Origin: Letharia columbiana
Taxonomy: Eukaryota; Ascomycota; Lecanoromycetes; Lecanorales; Parmeliaceae
Reading direction: 5' to 3'
DNA length: 64,000 nt
NCBI RefSeq assembly: GCF_014066305.1
Contig: NW_023501045.1
Coordinates: 124,001 to 188,000, forward strand
Both the position numbers and the translations under genes were made by a program. Every line of letters begins with the position of its first letter. Position 1 is the stretch's first letter. Below the pieces are notes generated by a model, which did not search any database, had not been told where the DNA came from, and saw nothing but the letters and a program-made list of their open reading frames with translations. Shown here one piece after another: positions 1 through 13,460 of the stretch.

Positions 1-104
1 ACGTAATACGCCTTAGCGCGTCTATATTAAGTCGCTCTTTTCTTTTATAGAACTCTATAATTAATATAACTATATATTCTATCTTTATATTTTAATAGAT
101 TATA
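1..104 (+). repeat. 5' LTR fragment of a RIP-degraded copia element
   Basis: The first 104 bases match, with few differences, the 108 or so bases ending at 7020. They share the series TTAGCGCG, TTAAGTCGCT, TTTTATAGAACTCTATA and TATTTTAATAGATTATA. This is what two long terminal repeats of one element look like. The window starts inside the left repeat, so its outer end and target-site duplication cannot be seen. Confidence 0.75.
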
Positions 105-3100
105 AGCTCGAGCTATACTTAATAATTATTTTAGTAATAGTATAACTTATCGCTATAGCTGCGGTTATCTTTAAATATTTATATTTATTATAATAAAGAT
201 AACTATAACTATAAAAGACTTTATTAATCTTCTTAATATAGAAAATTTCTATTTTAAAATAATTATTCTAGATCTAAATGGCTGTAATTCGCCTATAATT
301 CGAGAGCTGAAAGCTCTCGCTTAAGCGCTTTCGCTTCTTAACTAAGATAACGTAAAGCGAGTCGAGATATATCGTATCTAGCCGAGACTATCGAAGCCGC
401 TATGTGATTAATTAAATTATATTATCGCTAAAGTCTCTAGAATATTATTAGTTTTTCTATATAGAATACGCTAAATAAAGAAATAATACGCTCTTATTTA
501 TATATCGTAAATATTAAAGAATTAGATAGCGAGTATTTAGACTTTATATCTATTTAATTATAAAATATTTGTAATAAAGACTAGAAACTAGCTATTTTAA
601 TTATCGCTAAGAGAAGTATAATTTAAGAGAAAATAATCTTAGCTTTAGCGCTAATTATATAGTTCTTAGCTATCGCTAATAGAGATATATTAATCGAAAG
701 AGTAAGAATTCTAATCTCGAAAGCGAAAGAGAAAAGAAATCTTTATTATCGTAAAGAAGCCTCGACGCGAGTACTCGTCTTAGAGGTAAAACACCTTAAT
801 AATAAATAAATAACCTTATAATTAATCTCGGTCTCGAACTTTAATTAAGTTAATTTTAAAGAAGATAAATAAAGCTTTTAGCTATTAAGATAGCTAGTAT
901 AATCTTAATAATATAGTATTATATCTATATATAAGAGATAGATTTCTATCGTTACGATGTTTTTAGACTATTTTAATATCTCTATTATTTATTAATTATT
1001 TAATTTCTCGATAGAATACTATTCGCTATTTCGAGTATTAATAGATAATAATCCTTCGTAAGTAAAGATCTAAGCTATATCGAGTCAATCTTAAAGCTTA
1101 ATAAGACTTCTCTTATACGCTTAAATCTCTAGCGTATTACGAGGAATATTTTAATAGCGAGAGTAAGTATATATTAAGCTCCCTTATCGATTTTAATTTA
1201 ATATTAAAATAATTAACCTCTAAGTCTCTATTAGAGTTAATCTCTAACGAAGATCTCTTTAGTCTTTAAGCGCGCTTAATCTCGTCGATATCGTTTACTT
1301 TAATTACTCCTTTAAGCCTTATTAATATATAAGCTTTATTCTTAAGCTTAAACTTTAATAAAGCGAGCTTATTTAATTTATTTAACTTATTCTCTAATAA
1401 AGAAAGCTTATCGAGCCTCTAAGTACTATATCTTTCGAGGAATCTAAAATCTCGATCTCTTTAAGTCGCCTCGATAATATTAATAAGCTTAAAGATATCT
1501 TTAACTATTAAATCTAAAAGTAATAGTTCGAGAATAAATTAAAGCTACTTAGGCTATAGCGCTATATCGAAAAAGATTATATAAAACTAATCGTTAGTAC
1601 TATTATTATTGAAGCCTAGATTAATAGCTAGCTATAGACGTAAGATTAAATCTACATTATACTAAAATCGCGCTATAAAAAGAATTCGCGTTTTAAGATT
1701 AAGAATAAGATTAATATTAAAAAAGTCTAGAAGACTCTAAATAAGTTTAAGTCTTAGAACTCAAACATCTTTAATTCTATATTTAGAAAGATAAATAATA
1801 TTACTCTTATAAGGTGTAATAATAACTCTTAATTCTACGTCGATAGATTTATAGAAATTCTAAATAAGTTCGATAACTTATTCTCGAAGCTAAAGTTTAA
1901 TAAGAATTAAAAGATCTATCGCTTTTATTTAGACTTAGATTCTCTATATAATTTATACTATAAATAGTATAATTAAAATTATAACGTTTTTAAGAATAAC
2001 GATATTATAAAGTTCGATTTAAATTACGCGATTACTCGATTTATTAATATTATAATTAATCTTACTAACTCGATTAATATTAAAGTCTATATATTAACTA
2101 CGCTAGTTAATAAATTCTTTATATATAACTCATAAAGCGTTATTACGTTAGTTACTATTAACGAAACTATTAAGTATAGAATTTAATAAGAGACTTATAC
2201 TAATAACTTTCGCACTTATACTTAAACTTATAAGTACTATAATTACTATAAGAAGAACTAATATAATAATATCGAATATATTATTCTATATCTCGAATTT
2301 AAGAAATAAAATAGTAATAGTAGTAGAGGAGATCGCGATAATCGCGGAGATCGCGGTAATTATAATAATAAAGATAACGATAAGAAAGATAATAATAATA
2401 ATTTCTCTAGCTCGAGTAATAAAGATAAAAATACTTAAAATAATAAGTCTATTATCGATTATTAGTTTAGTAGTATTAAGATTATCGTTATATATATTTA
2501 GCTAGCGATAATATATAGTTTTATAATATATACTAACTCTAATCTAAAGAATATTATATATCTTATCGTTAATTCTTAGTTCTTATAAAATCGAGTCTAT
2601 TATTTCTCTATTAAAAAGGGTCTAAAGACTATAGCTTAAACTTCTTCGATATCTATAGCCGCCGTACTATCGTATCTATAGTTTATTAATAATACCTATA
2701 CTTAGTATATTACTCGTAACTTCTCGATCTTTCGAATCTTTACTCTATTTAAATTATATCGCTTAATTAATAAAGTTAATAGCTTAATTATAGCTATTAA
2801 CTTCGGGCGTATTAAGCTTAAATATAAGAGTCTCGAAAATAAACGAATCTTATATATAAAAGATATCTAATATATCTCTAATAATAGTTTTAATCTAATT
2901 TCTTAAGGGTAACTCGAAGATTAAAACTATTCGCTTTAATTTATATTTAAGAGTATTAGAGTAGAGGAGTATAATATTATTTTTAGACGTTAGCGTAATT
3001 ATCTTTATACGCTAAACGTATAAATAGAGACTCTTATATACTTAGTAGTTATTAATAAAGATATCTCTATCTATAATAAGTTTACTATATCTATATCTAT

Positions 3101-6100
3101 ATCTAAATTTAAATTCTTATTCTTATTCGCTAATACTCTAGATTCTTAAATTAATAAAAAAATCTTATATATATGGCACGCTTATTACGGCTATTTAGGG
3201 TATTAGAATTTAAAGAAATTAATTAAAATATATATCGAAATAAACTTATCTATTCTATCTCTAGAGGATATATACGAATTATATAGTATTACTAATATGA
3301 AAGTCAAATTATATAAGCGTTATATAACGCTAGGCTGCTAAGAGAATAATCTAATCTATAGTAATCTCTAAGAGCCTTTTTCTATTTTTTATAATAATTA
3401 TAAATAAATAGTAATCTTTCTAGATAATAAAACGCTTCGTTTCGCTATATTCTTACTTTCTAATAAGAATAATTTTATAATCCTCGCGGCGTTTAAGTCT
3501 TTTCTAAATTAAGTCGAGTATAGAAATTACGTTTATATTAGATTTCGTAGCGACTATAGTTTCGAGTATAATAACTATAATATATATACTTTTCGACTTA
3601 TTAAAGAAATTATCTAAGAAGATATTATATCTAATAACTCTTAAATAAATAATAAATTCGAATATCTTAATTAAATGATATAATATAAGACTAGCGCTAT
3701 ACTTAAAGAGAGTAAATTATTATAAAAGTATTAATCGAAATTCGCGCGAGCTTCTAATTATCTACGCAATCTATAATTAATATCGAAAAAAAATATTATC
3801 TCTTATAAGGCCTCTATAGATTATTTATCTAATATTTCGTATCTTCGAATTATCGAATAAACTAATTTCTATTAAATATATTTATTAAATATTAGCTAAA
3901 TTAAATATGAGAATTATATCTATAAGAGGCGCTTAATTAACTATAAAGCTAATCGATTTTATTATATATTAATATTAAACGATAAAATTTAGATCTATTT
4001 AAATATAACTTAAATTAATAATATCTCTTTTAAGCTAACTCTATTTAAGCTTAACCCCGCTAAAGAAAGAGAGATTAATAATTAAAATCTATTTAAGAAT
4101 AGAAATAAGCGTTATATAGATGCGCTATAAAAGATCATATACGAGCTATCGACTATTTCTTCAATATTAATTTTAGAAGAGAGAGTCTTAAAAAGAATAA
4201 GGCGGAAAATATCTATCGAAGTAATAATTATCTTAGCTAAAGCCGCTAGAAGAGAATTTATTACTATTATATAAATCCTCGTTAAGAAGATATTGCTATA
4301 GATACCTTCGTAGATATATCTAGAGGGAATAGAGTTAGAATCATCTAAAATTCTAAGCGAAAATACGCTCGCGGGATCTATTTCGATAGCTTTAGTATAA
4401 GCTTTAATAAGATTTATAACTAGATCTATAATTAATTAACAGCCTCCCTTAAAATAATCTAAGCGATACGAAGTTTTTAGAACTTATCGCGATCTTTTAT
4501 TAAATTTACTCGCCCTTTTAGTTAAAGCTAACGCTCTCAAGCTATTTAAATCTTAAATATATCGAGAAATAATAGTAAATAAATATCGAAAAATAAAATA
4601 GAAACTTATTATATAGAAAGAAGTTAACTCTCTTATAGCTAATAATACTTAAATCTTAGTAAATCTATTCTTAAATACATATACCTTAAGCGATAAATAA
4701 GTCTATAAACTTAAGCGAGATCTTACTAAAGAGATTATACGATATAAAGCTCGATAGATAATTTATAATTTTAAATAGCGCGAAGATATAGACTTTAATA
4801 AGACTTTCGTCTTCGTAATTAAGTTTATAAGCTATAAAGCGATCTTTACTTTAATAATAACTCTTAATTAAAAACTAAAGTAAATAAATATTAAAATCGC
4901 TTTTCTCTATAATAATATAAAGGAAATCATCTATATAATATAGTCTATAAACTTTAAAACTAGTAGTAAGCATAAGATATATAAGCTAAAGAAGGCGCTA
5001 TACGATTTAAAGTAATTCTTAAGATCTAATATAATATTCTCTTTATATATTTAAAGAAATTAAGCTTTAAGTCTATTACGACTAATTTCTTAATCTTTAC
5101 TAACGATATTATAATTATTATAATCTATATAAATAATATCCTCTTAGTTAATCTTAATAAAGTAGAAATTTAAAGTATTAAAGATAAGCTTAATAGTTAC
5201 TTCGAAATAATTAACTTAGAGCTATATATCTATTATCTAGATATAACTATTATTAGAAATTATATTAATTATATTATTCGACTTAATTAAATAGAATATA
5301 TTAAAAAGTTTCTTATTAAGTATAATATATAGAAATTTAAAGATATATTTACTTCCATGGGTATCGAAAGGTATTAGGTATTCGAAGAGAACTTTTAGGC
5401 CTTCGAAGTCTCTCATATCGAGTATTAATCGATAATAAGATTATTAATATATATAATACTTAATATAAGACTAGATATTATATTCGCGATCTCGATAATA
5501 TTCTAATATAGCTCGAATTTTAATAAAGTCTATTAAAAAGCGGTTAAGCGGATCTTTCGCTATCTTAGATAAATCGTTAATTATTAACTTATTTTTAGAG
5601 GAAATCTAAAATCTCTAAGCGGTTATATCGATATCGATTAAACTAATAATTAAGATATCTATCGCTTTACATCTAGATATATATTTAACATCGATAGCGG
5701 GGCTATTAGTTAATTATCGAAGCGATAATCTATTATAGCACTCTCGATCTATAAGACTAAATATATTAGTTAAATATAGACTATTAAGAAAGTAATTTAA
5801 CTACGCGATCTATTAAATTAGCTTAATTCTAGTTATAAATAAATATAAGCGATAATTATCTTTTATAATAATTAAGGCGCTATAATACTAGCTAAGAATT
5901 CTTAGTTTTATATCTATATTAAATATATTAATATTTAGTATTACTATATACGAGAATAAGTTATCGCTAAGAACGTCGCTTTAGATTATATCTTTATCGA
6001 TTAATAGATAATCGATAGTCTTATTAAGGCCCTTAGTAAGAATAAGTTTAAGAGGTTTCGTTAATTTATTAGACTAAAATATTATCTATAACTATAGCTT

Positions 6101-6500
6101 AATAATCTTAATATAGAGAAGCTATCTACTCTAGAGAAGTTATTTCATTAATCTTCATATTATAAGTAATCGATTTAAGTCGTCTATTAAGCCGCTATAT
6201 TAAGTTTAATACTCTGCGAACTTGTTATTTTATATCGAAACGACTATTTCTTCAGCGCTATTATCGCTATCGTTACTAAAACTTTTAGAGCTCTTTTAAA
6301 GAATCTATATCTATTCGTTACTAATGTCTTAAATATTATATCTTCAAATTACCGCTATCATAGTTACTATTACTAAGAATTAGTTATTTAAAATAATTCT
6401 CGCGAAGATTTTATAGTCGACGATATATAGCTAGAAGAATTTCTTTTAATTATTTTAGTCACCCTTATAAATATCCTCCGGCCTCGAATCGATCGATTTT
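105..6500 (+). mobile_element. RIP-inactivated Ty1/copia retrotransposon, internal region
   Basis: No long open frame survives, but copia landmarks can be read in order through the mutations. Near 2229-2285 there is a zinc knuckle with spacing C-x2-C-x4-H-x4-C in which Cys and His codons have become Tyr. At about 3162-3310 lies a GAG-pre-integrase segment (WHAYYGYLG...NLKKL, then YELY where CELC is expected). The integrase core follows at about 3355-3640. At about 4690-4850 there is KLKRDLTKEIIRYKAR with a Trp codon turned into a stop. The reverse-transcriptase box appears as YINNILL instead of YVDDILL near 5125-5145. RNase H is seen at 5710-6065 (QSIIALS, then IREQVIAKNVALDYI). The changes are G-to-A and C-to-T transitions, the mark of RIP. 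The element is dead. The 3' end of the internal region is uncertain. Confidence 0.85.
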
Positions 6501-7020
6501 TAATGTATATTAGATGGTCTAAAAATAAAATTTCCGAAAAACCGCTTTTTAATAAAAAGTGGAATTTGGAATTTAATATAATCGTTTTCAGATTTCGACT
6601 TTTCACTTTACCTATTCTATTCTAGACGTCGCGAACTTTAAATCTCGTATTTTTTAATTTCATTCGTATAAGAGAGGTAGAGATATAGAGGGTGTATTTT
6701 TTACGCTAGTTACTCGATACTAACTTACCTTAACTACTTAATACTAATTTACACTTACTATTTAACGCTAGTCTTATCTTATCTACTCGATTTTAACGTC
6801 GTTAGTATTAAACTTCGTATTTACTAGATTTCGCTTATAAAAAAATATATACGAAGAGAAGTATTAAAATTTGAATTATATAACTCTTAGCGTCTTAGCG
6901 ATTATATAACTACGTCATATTATACGTCTTAGCGCGCTCGTATTAAGTCGCTTTTTTCTTTTATAGAACTCTATAGTTAATATAACTAAGTATTCTATCT
7001 TTATATTTTAATAGATTATA
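6500..7020 (+). repeat. 3' LTR of the copia element (start approximate)
   Basis: The segment 6912-7020 repeats the first 104 bases of the window and ends at the same ATAGATTATA. The left edge of this LTR is not fixed because the matching part of the 5' LTR lies outside the window. I place it near 6500, where a TGTATATTAG follows the RNase H region, but this is a guess. A direct repeat flanking the element cannot be checked. Confidence 0.55.
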
Positions 7021-8720
7021 GTCTTACGTTATAAGTAAATTATTACGTTTATTTAGAGAAAAAGCTAGCGTTTTAGAATTATCTAAGCCGACGTCTTTAT
7101 AAATTAAATTAATTTCGACCACGTCGTAAGCTTAATTAAGACTTATATTTATATTATATATTTATACGTAGAGTTTATTCATATTCTAGCTACGACTATT
7201 ATTATTACTATTAGACGAATTAGTAAAGCTACGTAAATAAAGATTAAATATTACTATTAATATATTAATATACTTTTTATACTATTTAGAAGATATTATA
7301 AAGTATTCTTTAAGATACTTATTATATATAAAGTTAATTTAAGCGACTTTACTCTTATTTAACTATTATCTTAATTAATATATATATTATATTATTACGA
7401 TAATATATAGCTCGCTATCGCGATATTATAATAAAAATAAATAAAAATAAGATAATAGATATAAAGAAAGACTTAGTACTTATTAATAATAAAATTAATA
7501 TTATTATTATTATTAAAAAGAATAAAAGTTAGATTAAAAGTAAGACTTTATATTTATTAACGCGATTTTTAATAATTATAAGAATAGAATTACTACGATT
7601 ATAAAATAATAATAATAATAATAATAATAGCGTATAATAATAGTAATAATAATATATCGTAATAAGATAATAATATATCTATATTCTATTAATTAAGATA
7701 ATAATATATATAGCTATACTATCGCGATTTAATATATAAATATATTAATATACTTAAAAAGATTTTAAGATAAATAATTTAAATACGCTATTATAATATA
7801 TTAATTTAAACTATATTTAAATTAGTAATAAATAGCGTATATAAGATTAATAAATTTATAAGTATTTAACTATAAGATATAATAATAATAAAACTTAAAG
7901 ATTAAATCTCTTAAGAGAGAAAGTAGTTTTAAAAATAGAAGTACTTAAAGCGATTTAATAGACTTATTTATATTACTTATTAAGTTATAAATTATATAGC
8001 TAAAACGAGTATTTAATATACTTAATAAAGTCTTAAATACTCGCGAGTTCTCTTTTTTCTTCTTCTTTTTTTAATTATTAATTTATCTAGTAATTAATCT
8101 ATTTATTCTTATAATTATACTTTTAAATCTTATAATTATATAACTACTACGTAGTTCTATTAAAAAAAGACTTTATCTTATAATCTTATTCTATTATATA
8201 TATTAATATATTAAATAAGATAATTAGATATTAAATAACTATATAAATAGAAAATATTAAATAATAATAAATATCTCTATTAAGATATATTAAACTTTAA
8301 TAGATAATAGAATTAAATAATATATTAGAAAAGATATAGAATACGCTCGTAATATAATTAGAAGTAAATTAAATATTATATAAAAATTAAATAAGATTTA
8401 ATTTAACTTAGAATTAAGACTTTTATCTTCTTTATTAATTTTATAATTATAAAAATATATTAAAAATATATAAAAAGAAATTAGAGTTTAATTTAACTTA
8501 AAGCTAAAGTTAAAATTTAATTTAATTTAAGATAATCTAACTTTATAAATTTAATTTATAAATCTTTACTTATAAATAGATAATTATTTAATATTTATAA
8601 TAATTATAGAAAAATATATCTTTTAATCTCGATAATAAATATATATTTATAAATAATATATTTATAATTTTAATCGAATTTTAAATACATAGAGTATTAA
8701 AAGATTAAAGTATAAATCAA
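7021..8720. repeat. AT-rich RIP-degraded repeat remnants
   Basis: Almost pure A+T sequence with AAT/ATA-rich simple repeats (for example an AAT run near 7600-7630). No reading frame or recognisable domain survives. Scattered C and G occur mostly as CpG (GACGTC, TCGCG), which fits CpA-directed RIP. It is probably one or more older transposons next to the copia element. The AT-rich sequence stops within about 20 bases of the DUF1275 stop codon at 8724. Confidence 0.6.
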
Positions 8721-8723
8721 CTA

Positions 8724-9630
8724 CTATACCGCGTTAGTCTCCTTTTCAGGCCATACGATCCAAGCGCTCGCTATGAGAAACTTGATGCCACCTGCAATCC
8801 AAAGCGGAACCTGCATCCTCTTGGTACTTTCTGAAATAAAGCCCCCAGCAACAGCACCCGCAAGTATTCCCGCAAAGGCCAGAATTCGTCTATTTCTCTT
8901 CATGTTCTGCCTCAGCGGCCCCAAGAGAGCAGGGTCCGTCGAGATATCGTGCAACATACTTGTCAAGACAACCGTCGGCACTTCCGCGAACCCTAGCACA
9001 CGACTCCCGACTATCTGCCCCGCGCTCTGAAAAGACAGAAGCGCTATCGGCAAGAGTTCTCTCCAGTTGATGTCGGCGGTGATTGTGTGCAAGCTTCCGT
9101 TCACAACACCCCCTTGTATTATCGCAGCGGCCACGACGATGATCAGGGATTGAAGGACGAAAGAGGCGGTAAGGGTCGAGCGGCGGAGTGGCGTGAGCAG
9201 ACGGGAAGCGAGACTGAAGACGAAGCAGCCGAGACAGAAGGACGTGATGGAGAGGAAGGATTTGACCCAGCCGTAGGGTTTAGAGGTTGAGTGGGGCGTG
9301 GCACCACCGAGGCCGAGGAAGATTGTATTGCCCTAAACCATCTTGTAAGGAGCCTTGGTCGGAATCAAAAAGGATGAGAAGAGGAGGGGTTGGATTGAAG
9401 TGCAAGAAGAGAAAGGTGGGTACCGTTTGCATTGACACGAAGGTGCCATATGCATTGTAGACTGTGCTATCGACGAGGCCTGAGATGATACAGCAGGTCA
9501 ACAGGAGAATATCTGCATGAGAGGTGGCTAGCTCGGCGCAGAGGTGGCTTTTCAGTCTGTTGATGGATATGGTTTCGGGTTTCGGAGACTGTGGTGTTTT
9601 GGCCGACTCATCGGACGATCCGAGCGCCAT
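8724..9630 (-). CDS. DUF1275 (YoaK-like) membrane protein
   Basis: Two exons on the minus strand, 9630-9424 and 9332-8724, joined across a 91-bp intron (GTACCC...TTAG), give 271 residues with no internal stop. The start is the first ATG of the open frame. The protein has an N-terminal soluble stretch of about 35 residues and then about six hydrophobic segments. It carries the family blocks SGLVDSTVYNAYGTFVSMQTG, GNTIFLGLGG across the splice, LPIALLSFQSAGQ and EVPTVVLTSML. DUF1275 proteins are small six-helix membrane proteins found in bacteria and fungi; their substrate is not established. The gene stands alone and its stop codon touches the RIP-degraded block. Family assignment is good; function is unknown. 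Confidence 0.88.
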
Positions 9631-12078
9631 CTCGCTATGGTCTTAGCAAACTATAGACAACTTTGAAACTTCTGAAGAAGACCGAGGGAAAAGCAATACA
9701 ACAGATGATATAGTGCAGCGGGGGAAGGGAGTGGGGATTGTTCTGGCTCGACATCTTGTAAGCTGAGGAATGGCAAGATAGTGAGGGATTTTGCATGGAT
9801 TACGACTGCATATCGCTTATTGCAAGCCCGAGGGTAGGGTGGAGTAGGGTTACACTCGCTACGTAACTCAACATCAAAGTTGGAGGGTTGCTGTGCAGTT
9901 GAAAGCGAAGCAAAAACGAGTTATGAGAATACAACATACATGATGAAGAGCGGCGGAGCTTTAGGATGGAGATTTCCGTTACTCCGGAGCGCCTTTGTAG
10001 TCTTGGCAATCTTGGCAGTCTTGGCAGTCTTGGTAATCTTGGCAAATTTGGCATTCTTCGACGATCTTAGCCCCCCCTCCCCTGGGTTAATGCCTTATCT
10101 TGACTTGATCATGTTGACCACAAAGACGTTGCAGCACCATGTGCTTGCTTTTGCTTATCGCGGCTTCACTGAATCCACTAGCGTTTGGATATCCTCCGCA
10201 ATGCCAATCCGTCAACCAACCGACTTGAGAAGTTGATGATCACATTGAACACACACACACAGCTGCGCAACCAATGAGACATACATGAAAGACTTTGTCT
10301 TTGCATGTACTAGTACCATACCAGAACTCCTGTTTTGAAGAATTCTTCGGCAAGTCCTAAATATTTTCCTTGGCGTTTTGACGCCCGTTGTTCATCAATG
10401 CACGACGCCCACACCTCCGCCGCCCAGGTTGATGTGTTTTGCAGCTCGCTTGGCTCGCGCACCACGGATAAGCCGGCCCGAGTACAGGTGTGTCATATAT
10501 AACAAATACAATATGCAGCCAAGCTATTCCGCGCCGACAGGACGCAACGGGATGTGCCGCCCTTGGTCTCGGACAAAAGGCGGCTGAGCTTCCGCAATCG
10601 AATCGATCTACCTCGATATCAGCTTTCCAATCTTTCCATACTGTGTATGGACCAGAGACGTACTCACAGCACTCTCACCGTCGTGGTCAATTGTTTCTGA
10701 GCTCTCAGGCTGCTTGAAAAATAGTCCATGTCCAGAACAAGTAGGTAAACGAGAGCATTTCCCAGCGAATCGGCACTCCCAGGCTTCTGTCGGAAGAGTG
10801 TGGGAAAGCGGTCGTACGCTTTCAAGCATACAACTAGTATAAGTTACTGCGTAGTGACGAACTGCTAGTGATCATCTTTTGGTCTAGTCGTAACGATTAG
10901 CAAAACCCGTCCCGCTTCTGGAGGTGGGGCCGACTGTAAGCTCTTGGCAAGGCGGCTGTGCTCTTGACTCGATGGTGATACTGGCATGCAGTTCGAGGGA
11001 TTTAATGTCCGCTCCATGCGCCTCGGCAGTCCGCAGTAACGACGCATGTAGACGCATGAATTGGCCTAATAGTGCCGAGACCGTTATGTTTAGAGCACTT
11101 CGTAGCGGGACCCACGGAGATGATGCAGAGCTCGATCGCAGCTTTCTTGTCCGTAATTGTGGTGGTGGCTCCGAAAACTTATCACACACCGAGTTCGGCT
11201 TTCTGCAGTTTGAAAAGCATGCGAAAACACCGCAACATGCTCGCTGCCATGTGAATAGCAGAAGCTACAAGTTGACTTGGCTATCGAAGACTCTGGCTCA
11301 TCTGATGTGATTGCAGTATCGCTAGCCCCTCGACAATTATGGCAATGACGCACCGAAGACTGCGAAAGATTGTGGAATACCGTACACCACTCTCTGGGCC
11401 AGCTTTTTCTTAGTGGTTGCGAGTTACAAACGCCAAAAAAGCCGACATTTCTTCTTGAATTACCTCAGTACATCTTCGCCACCGTACATCGTAGTCGGCT
11501 TTGACAATCCGTCCGAAACATCCGGACTCTCTGCTCGCAAAAGCCCTGACCAGTTGTTCCATTGGCTTTCACGTTGACCCTGGCTCCATCGCATGCTTGG
11601 AGATACAACTCTTTGGCCCCACGTCTGCCCAATCGCTGATAAGCGTGTTGTGTGAATATGCAAATGGCTTTGTCAGGCCAAGAATCCCGTCATAATCTGG
11701 CATGTGTCTGTGCTCCGGATCTCATGATTGCCACGATCAGTTCAAAATCAACGACCGGAAAGCTCATTGGTATTATTCTTCCGTCAGGTTGAACCGAAGA
11801 CGATCATCAAGAAAAGCAATGCACACCTCGAGGACCTCCTGTCATGTCCGACTTGGCAATACGCCTTTCAACGTCAGCGTGCATTCATCTGTTGCTTGGC
11901 GAGTGTCGTCAAGAGTGTTGAGGAGGTACCAGAAGACTGGAAATTGACGCTACTTCATCTAGGATTGGTTGACATCGAGTACATATAATGCGGAGCCAAT
12001 CCAGATGTTTTCCTCTTTCCACGCCAGGCACTAGTTTTATTCTCCTTCACGCAAAGCATAACAATCCCTCACGTCAAG
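9631..12078. other. intergenic region with no supported gene
   Basis: Only short frames without recognisable domains are seen. It holds a 9-bp minisatellite (10000-10053, unit CTTGGCAGT) and a short AC run at 10247-10260. Minus-strand fragments between 10600 and 11700 look coding-like in composition but change frame repeatedly; I could not assign them to a family. A TATA-like ACATATAATG lies at about 11979, roughly 95 bp before the next start codon. Confidence 0.5.
10000..10053. repeat. 9-bp minisatellite (about six copies)
   Basis: Units of CTTGGCAGT and close variants (CTTGGCAAT, CTTGGTAAT, ATTTGGCAT) follow one another. In one frame it encodes a Leu-Ala-Val run, which explains the spurious open frame at 9880-10236. 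Confidence 0.8.
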
Positions 12079-13460
12079 ATGTCTACAACCAGCTCAATGT
12101 TCCTCACCTTGACTCCAGCGATGCCTCACGTTGAGAACAGCAACCACGTGCCGGGACCAATTGACCACGTTACCTTGAACCTAGCCGTGGAGTCTCTTAC
12201 CTATCATATCGTGTCTGGAGACACGCTCGTGCCTATAGCCAAAAGTCTCAGGGAAGCATCTGTTGGGGACGAGTCTTCTGTCAGCCAAAGCAAGGGCTCT
12301 TTTACCGAACAGATTAAGGCATACCCGCCTCCCATGAGTGACACGTCCACGGACAGCGAGTCCGTACTCTCTGTGGAGAACCACCTTGACAACCCGATTC
12401 TACCTGCTGTTCATAGCGACAACCGTGATATAGCGGCCACGATCCTCCCCAGCGAGTTCCTATCACCTGCCACAATTCTTAAGCGTCGCCTTGAAACCAC
12501 CAAGGATCTGATCGTCTGTCCAGGGGTCTACGATGGGTTCTCTGCTCGGATTGCTCTTTCTGTTGGTTTCGACGCGTTGTATATGGTAAGCAACATCCGT
12601 TCGCGACTTCTTGCACAGACTTGCTTATATCATCCAGACAGGTGCAGGCACCACAGCCTCTCGCCTCGGCCAACCCGACCTCGGCCTTGCACAGCTCAGC
12701 GACATGCGTGCGCATGCCGACATGATTGCCAACCTTGATCCTTATGGTACACCATTAATCGCAGACATGGATACTGGCTATGGCGGTACGTCTCAACATG
12801 CATCATCGCCTCCTTCCGTGCTAACAAGACCCAGGGCCCAATACGATCACGCTGGCAGTCCAGCAATACATCCGGGCCAACGTCGCCGGCTTCCATATTG
12901 AGGACCAAGTTCTTACCAAACGATGCGGTCATCTTTCCGGCAAGAAAGTCGTCAGCGCAGACGTATACCTTTCTCGCATCCGCGCCGCCAAAGGTGCCAT
13001 CGAGAAAGCACGCTCGGATATCGTGCTTATCGCTCGTACGGATGCATTGCAACAGCTCGGATACGACGAGTGTGTTGCTCGTTTACACGCGGCTCGTGCC
13101 CTGGGCGCTGATGTGGGATTGCTGGAAGGCTTCAGGAGTAAAGAGCAGGCGGCGCAAGCTGTCAAAGAGTTTGCACCGTGGCCTTTGCTTCTCAACATCG
13201 TCGAAAACGGTCACAGTCCGTTGATAACCGTTGATGAAGCACGCGAAATGGGGTTTCGCATAATCATCTTCTCGTTTGCGGGTTTGGCACCTGCTTATGG
13301 GGCGATCAAGGGGGCTTACGAGAAACTAAAAACAGAGGGCGTGACAGGTATTCAGGGAAGTGGTGTCACTCCGAGGGGAATCTTTGATGTGTGTGGGCTG
13401 CGGGATTGTATGCGGATTGATGAGGAGGCCGGAGGGGAAGACTTTAAAGACGGTGTTTAG
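12079..13460 (+). CDS. PEP mutase / isocitrate lyase superfamily enzyme
   Basis: Three exons, 12079-12585, 12638-12785 and 12835-13460, with introns of 52 and 49 bp, give 426 residues. The catalytic core runs from about residue 136 to the end. It has CPGVYDGFSAR (147-157), the metal-binding ADMDTGYGG (211-219), TKRCGH (246-251) with the family's active-site Cys, then IARTDALQQLGY and LLNIVENGHSP. This arrangement is typical of fungal oxaloacetate hydrolase / 2,3-dimethylmalate lyase-like members, which cleave a C-C bond in small 2-hydroxy or 2-oxo di-acids with Mg. The exact substrate cannot be told from sequence. About 130 N-terminal residues are unlike the family, Ser/Thr/Pro-rich, and lack an obvious transit peptide. 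The ATG at 12079 follows TCAAG, a fair fungal start context. Confidence 0.88.

Noticed and set aside
9880..10236. 118-codon frame with a Leu-Ala-Val hydrophobic run
   Set aside because: The run is produced by the 9-bp minisatellite; no other support.
10865..11353. possible C6 regulator C-terminal relic on the minus strand
   Set aside because: Some coding-like stretches, but no stable frame and no zinc cluster or regulatory-domain motif could be found.
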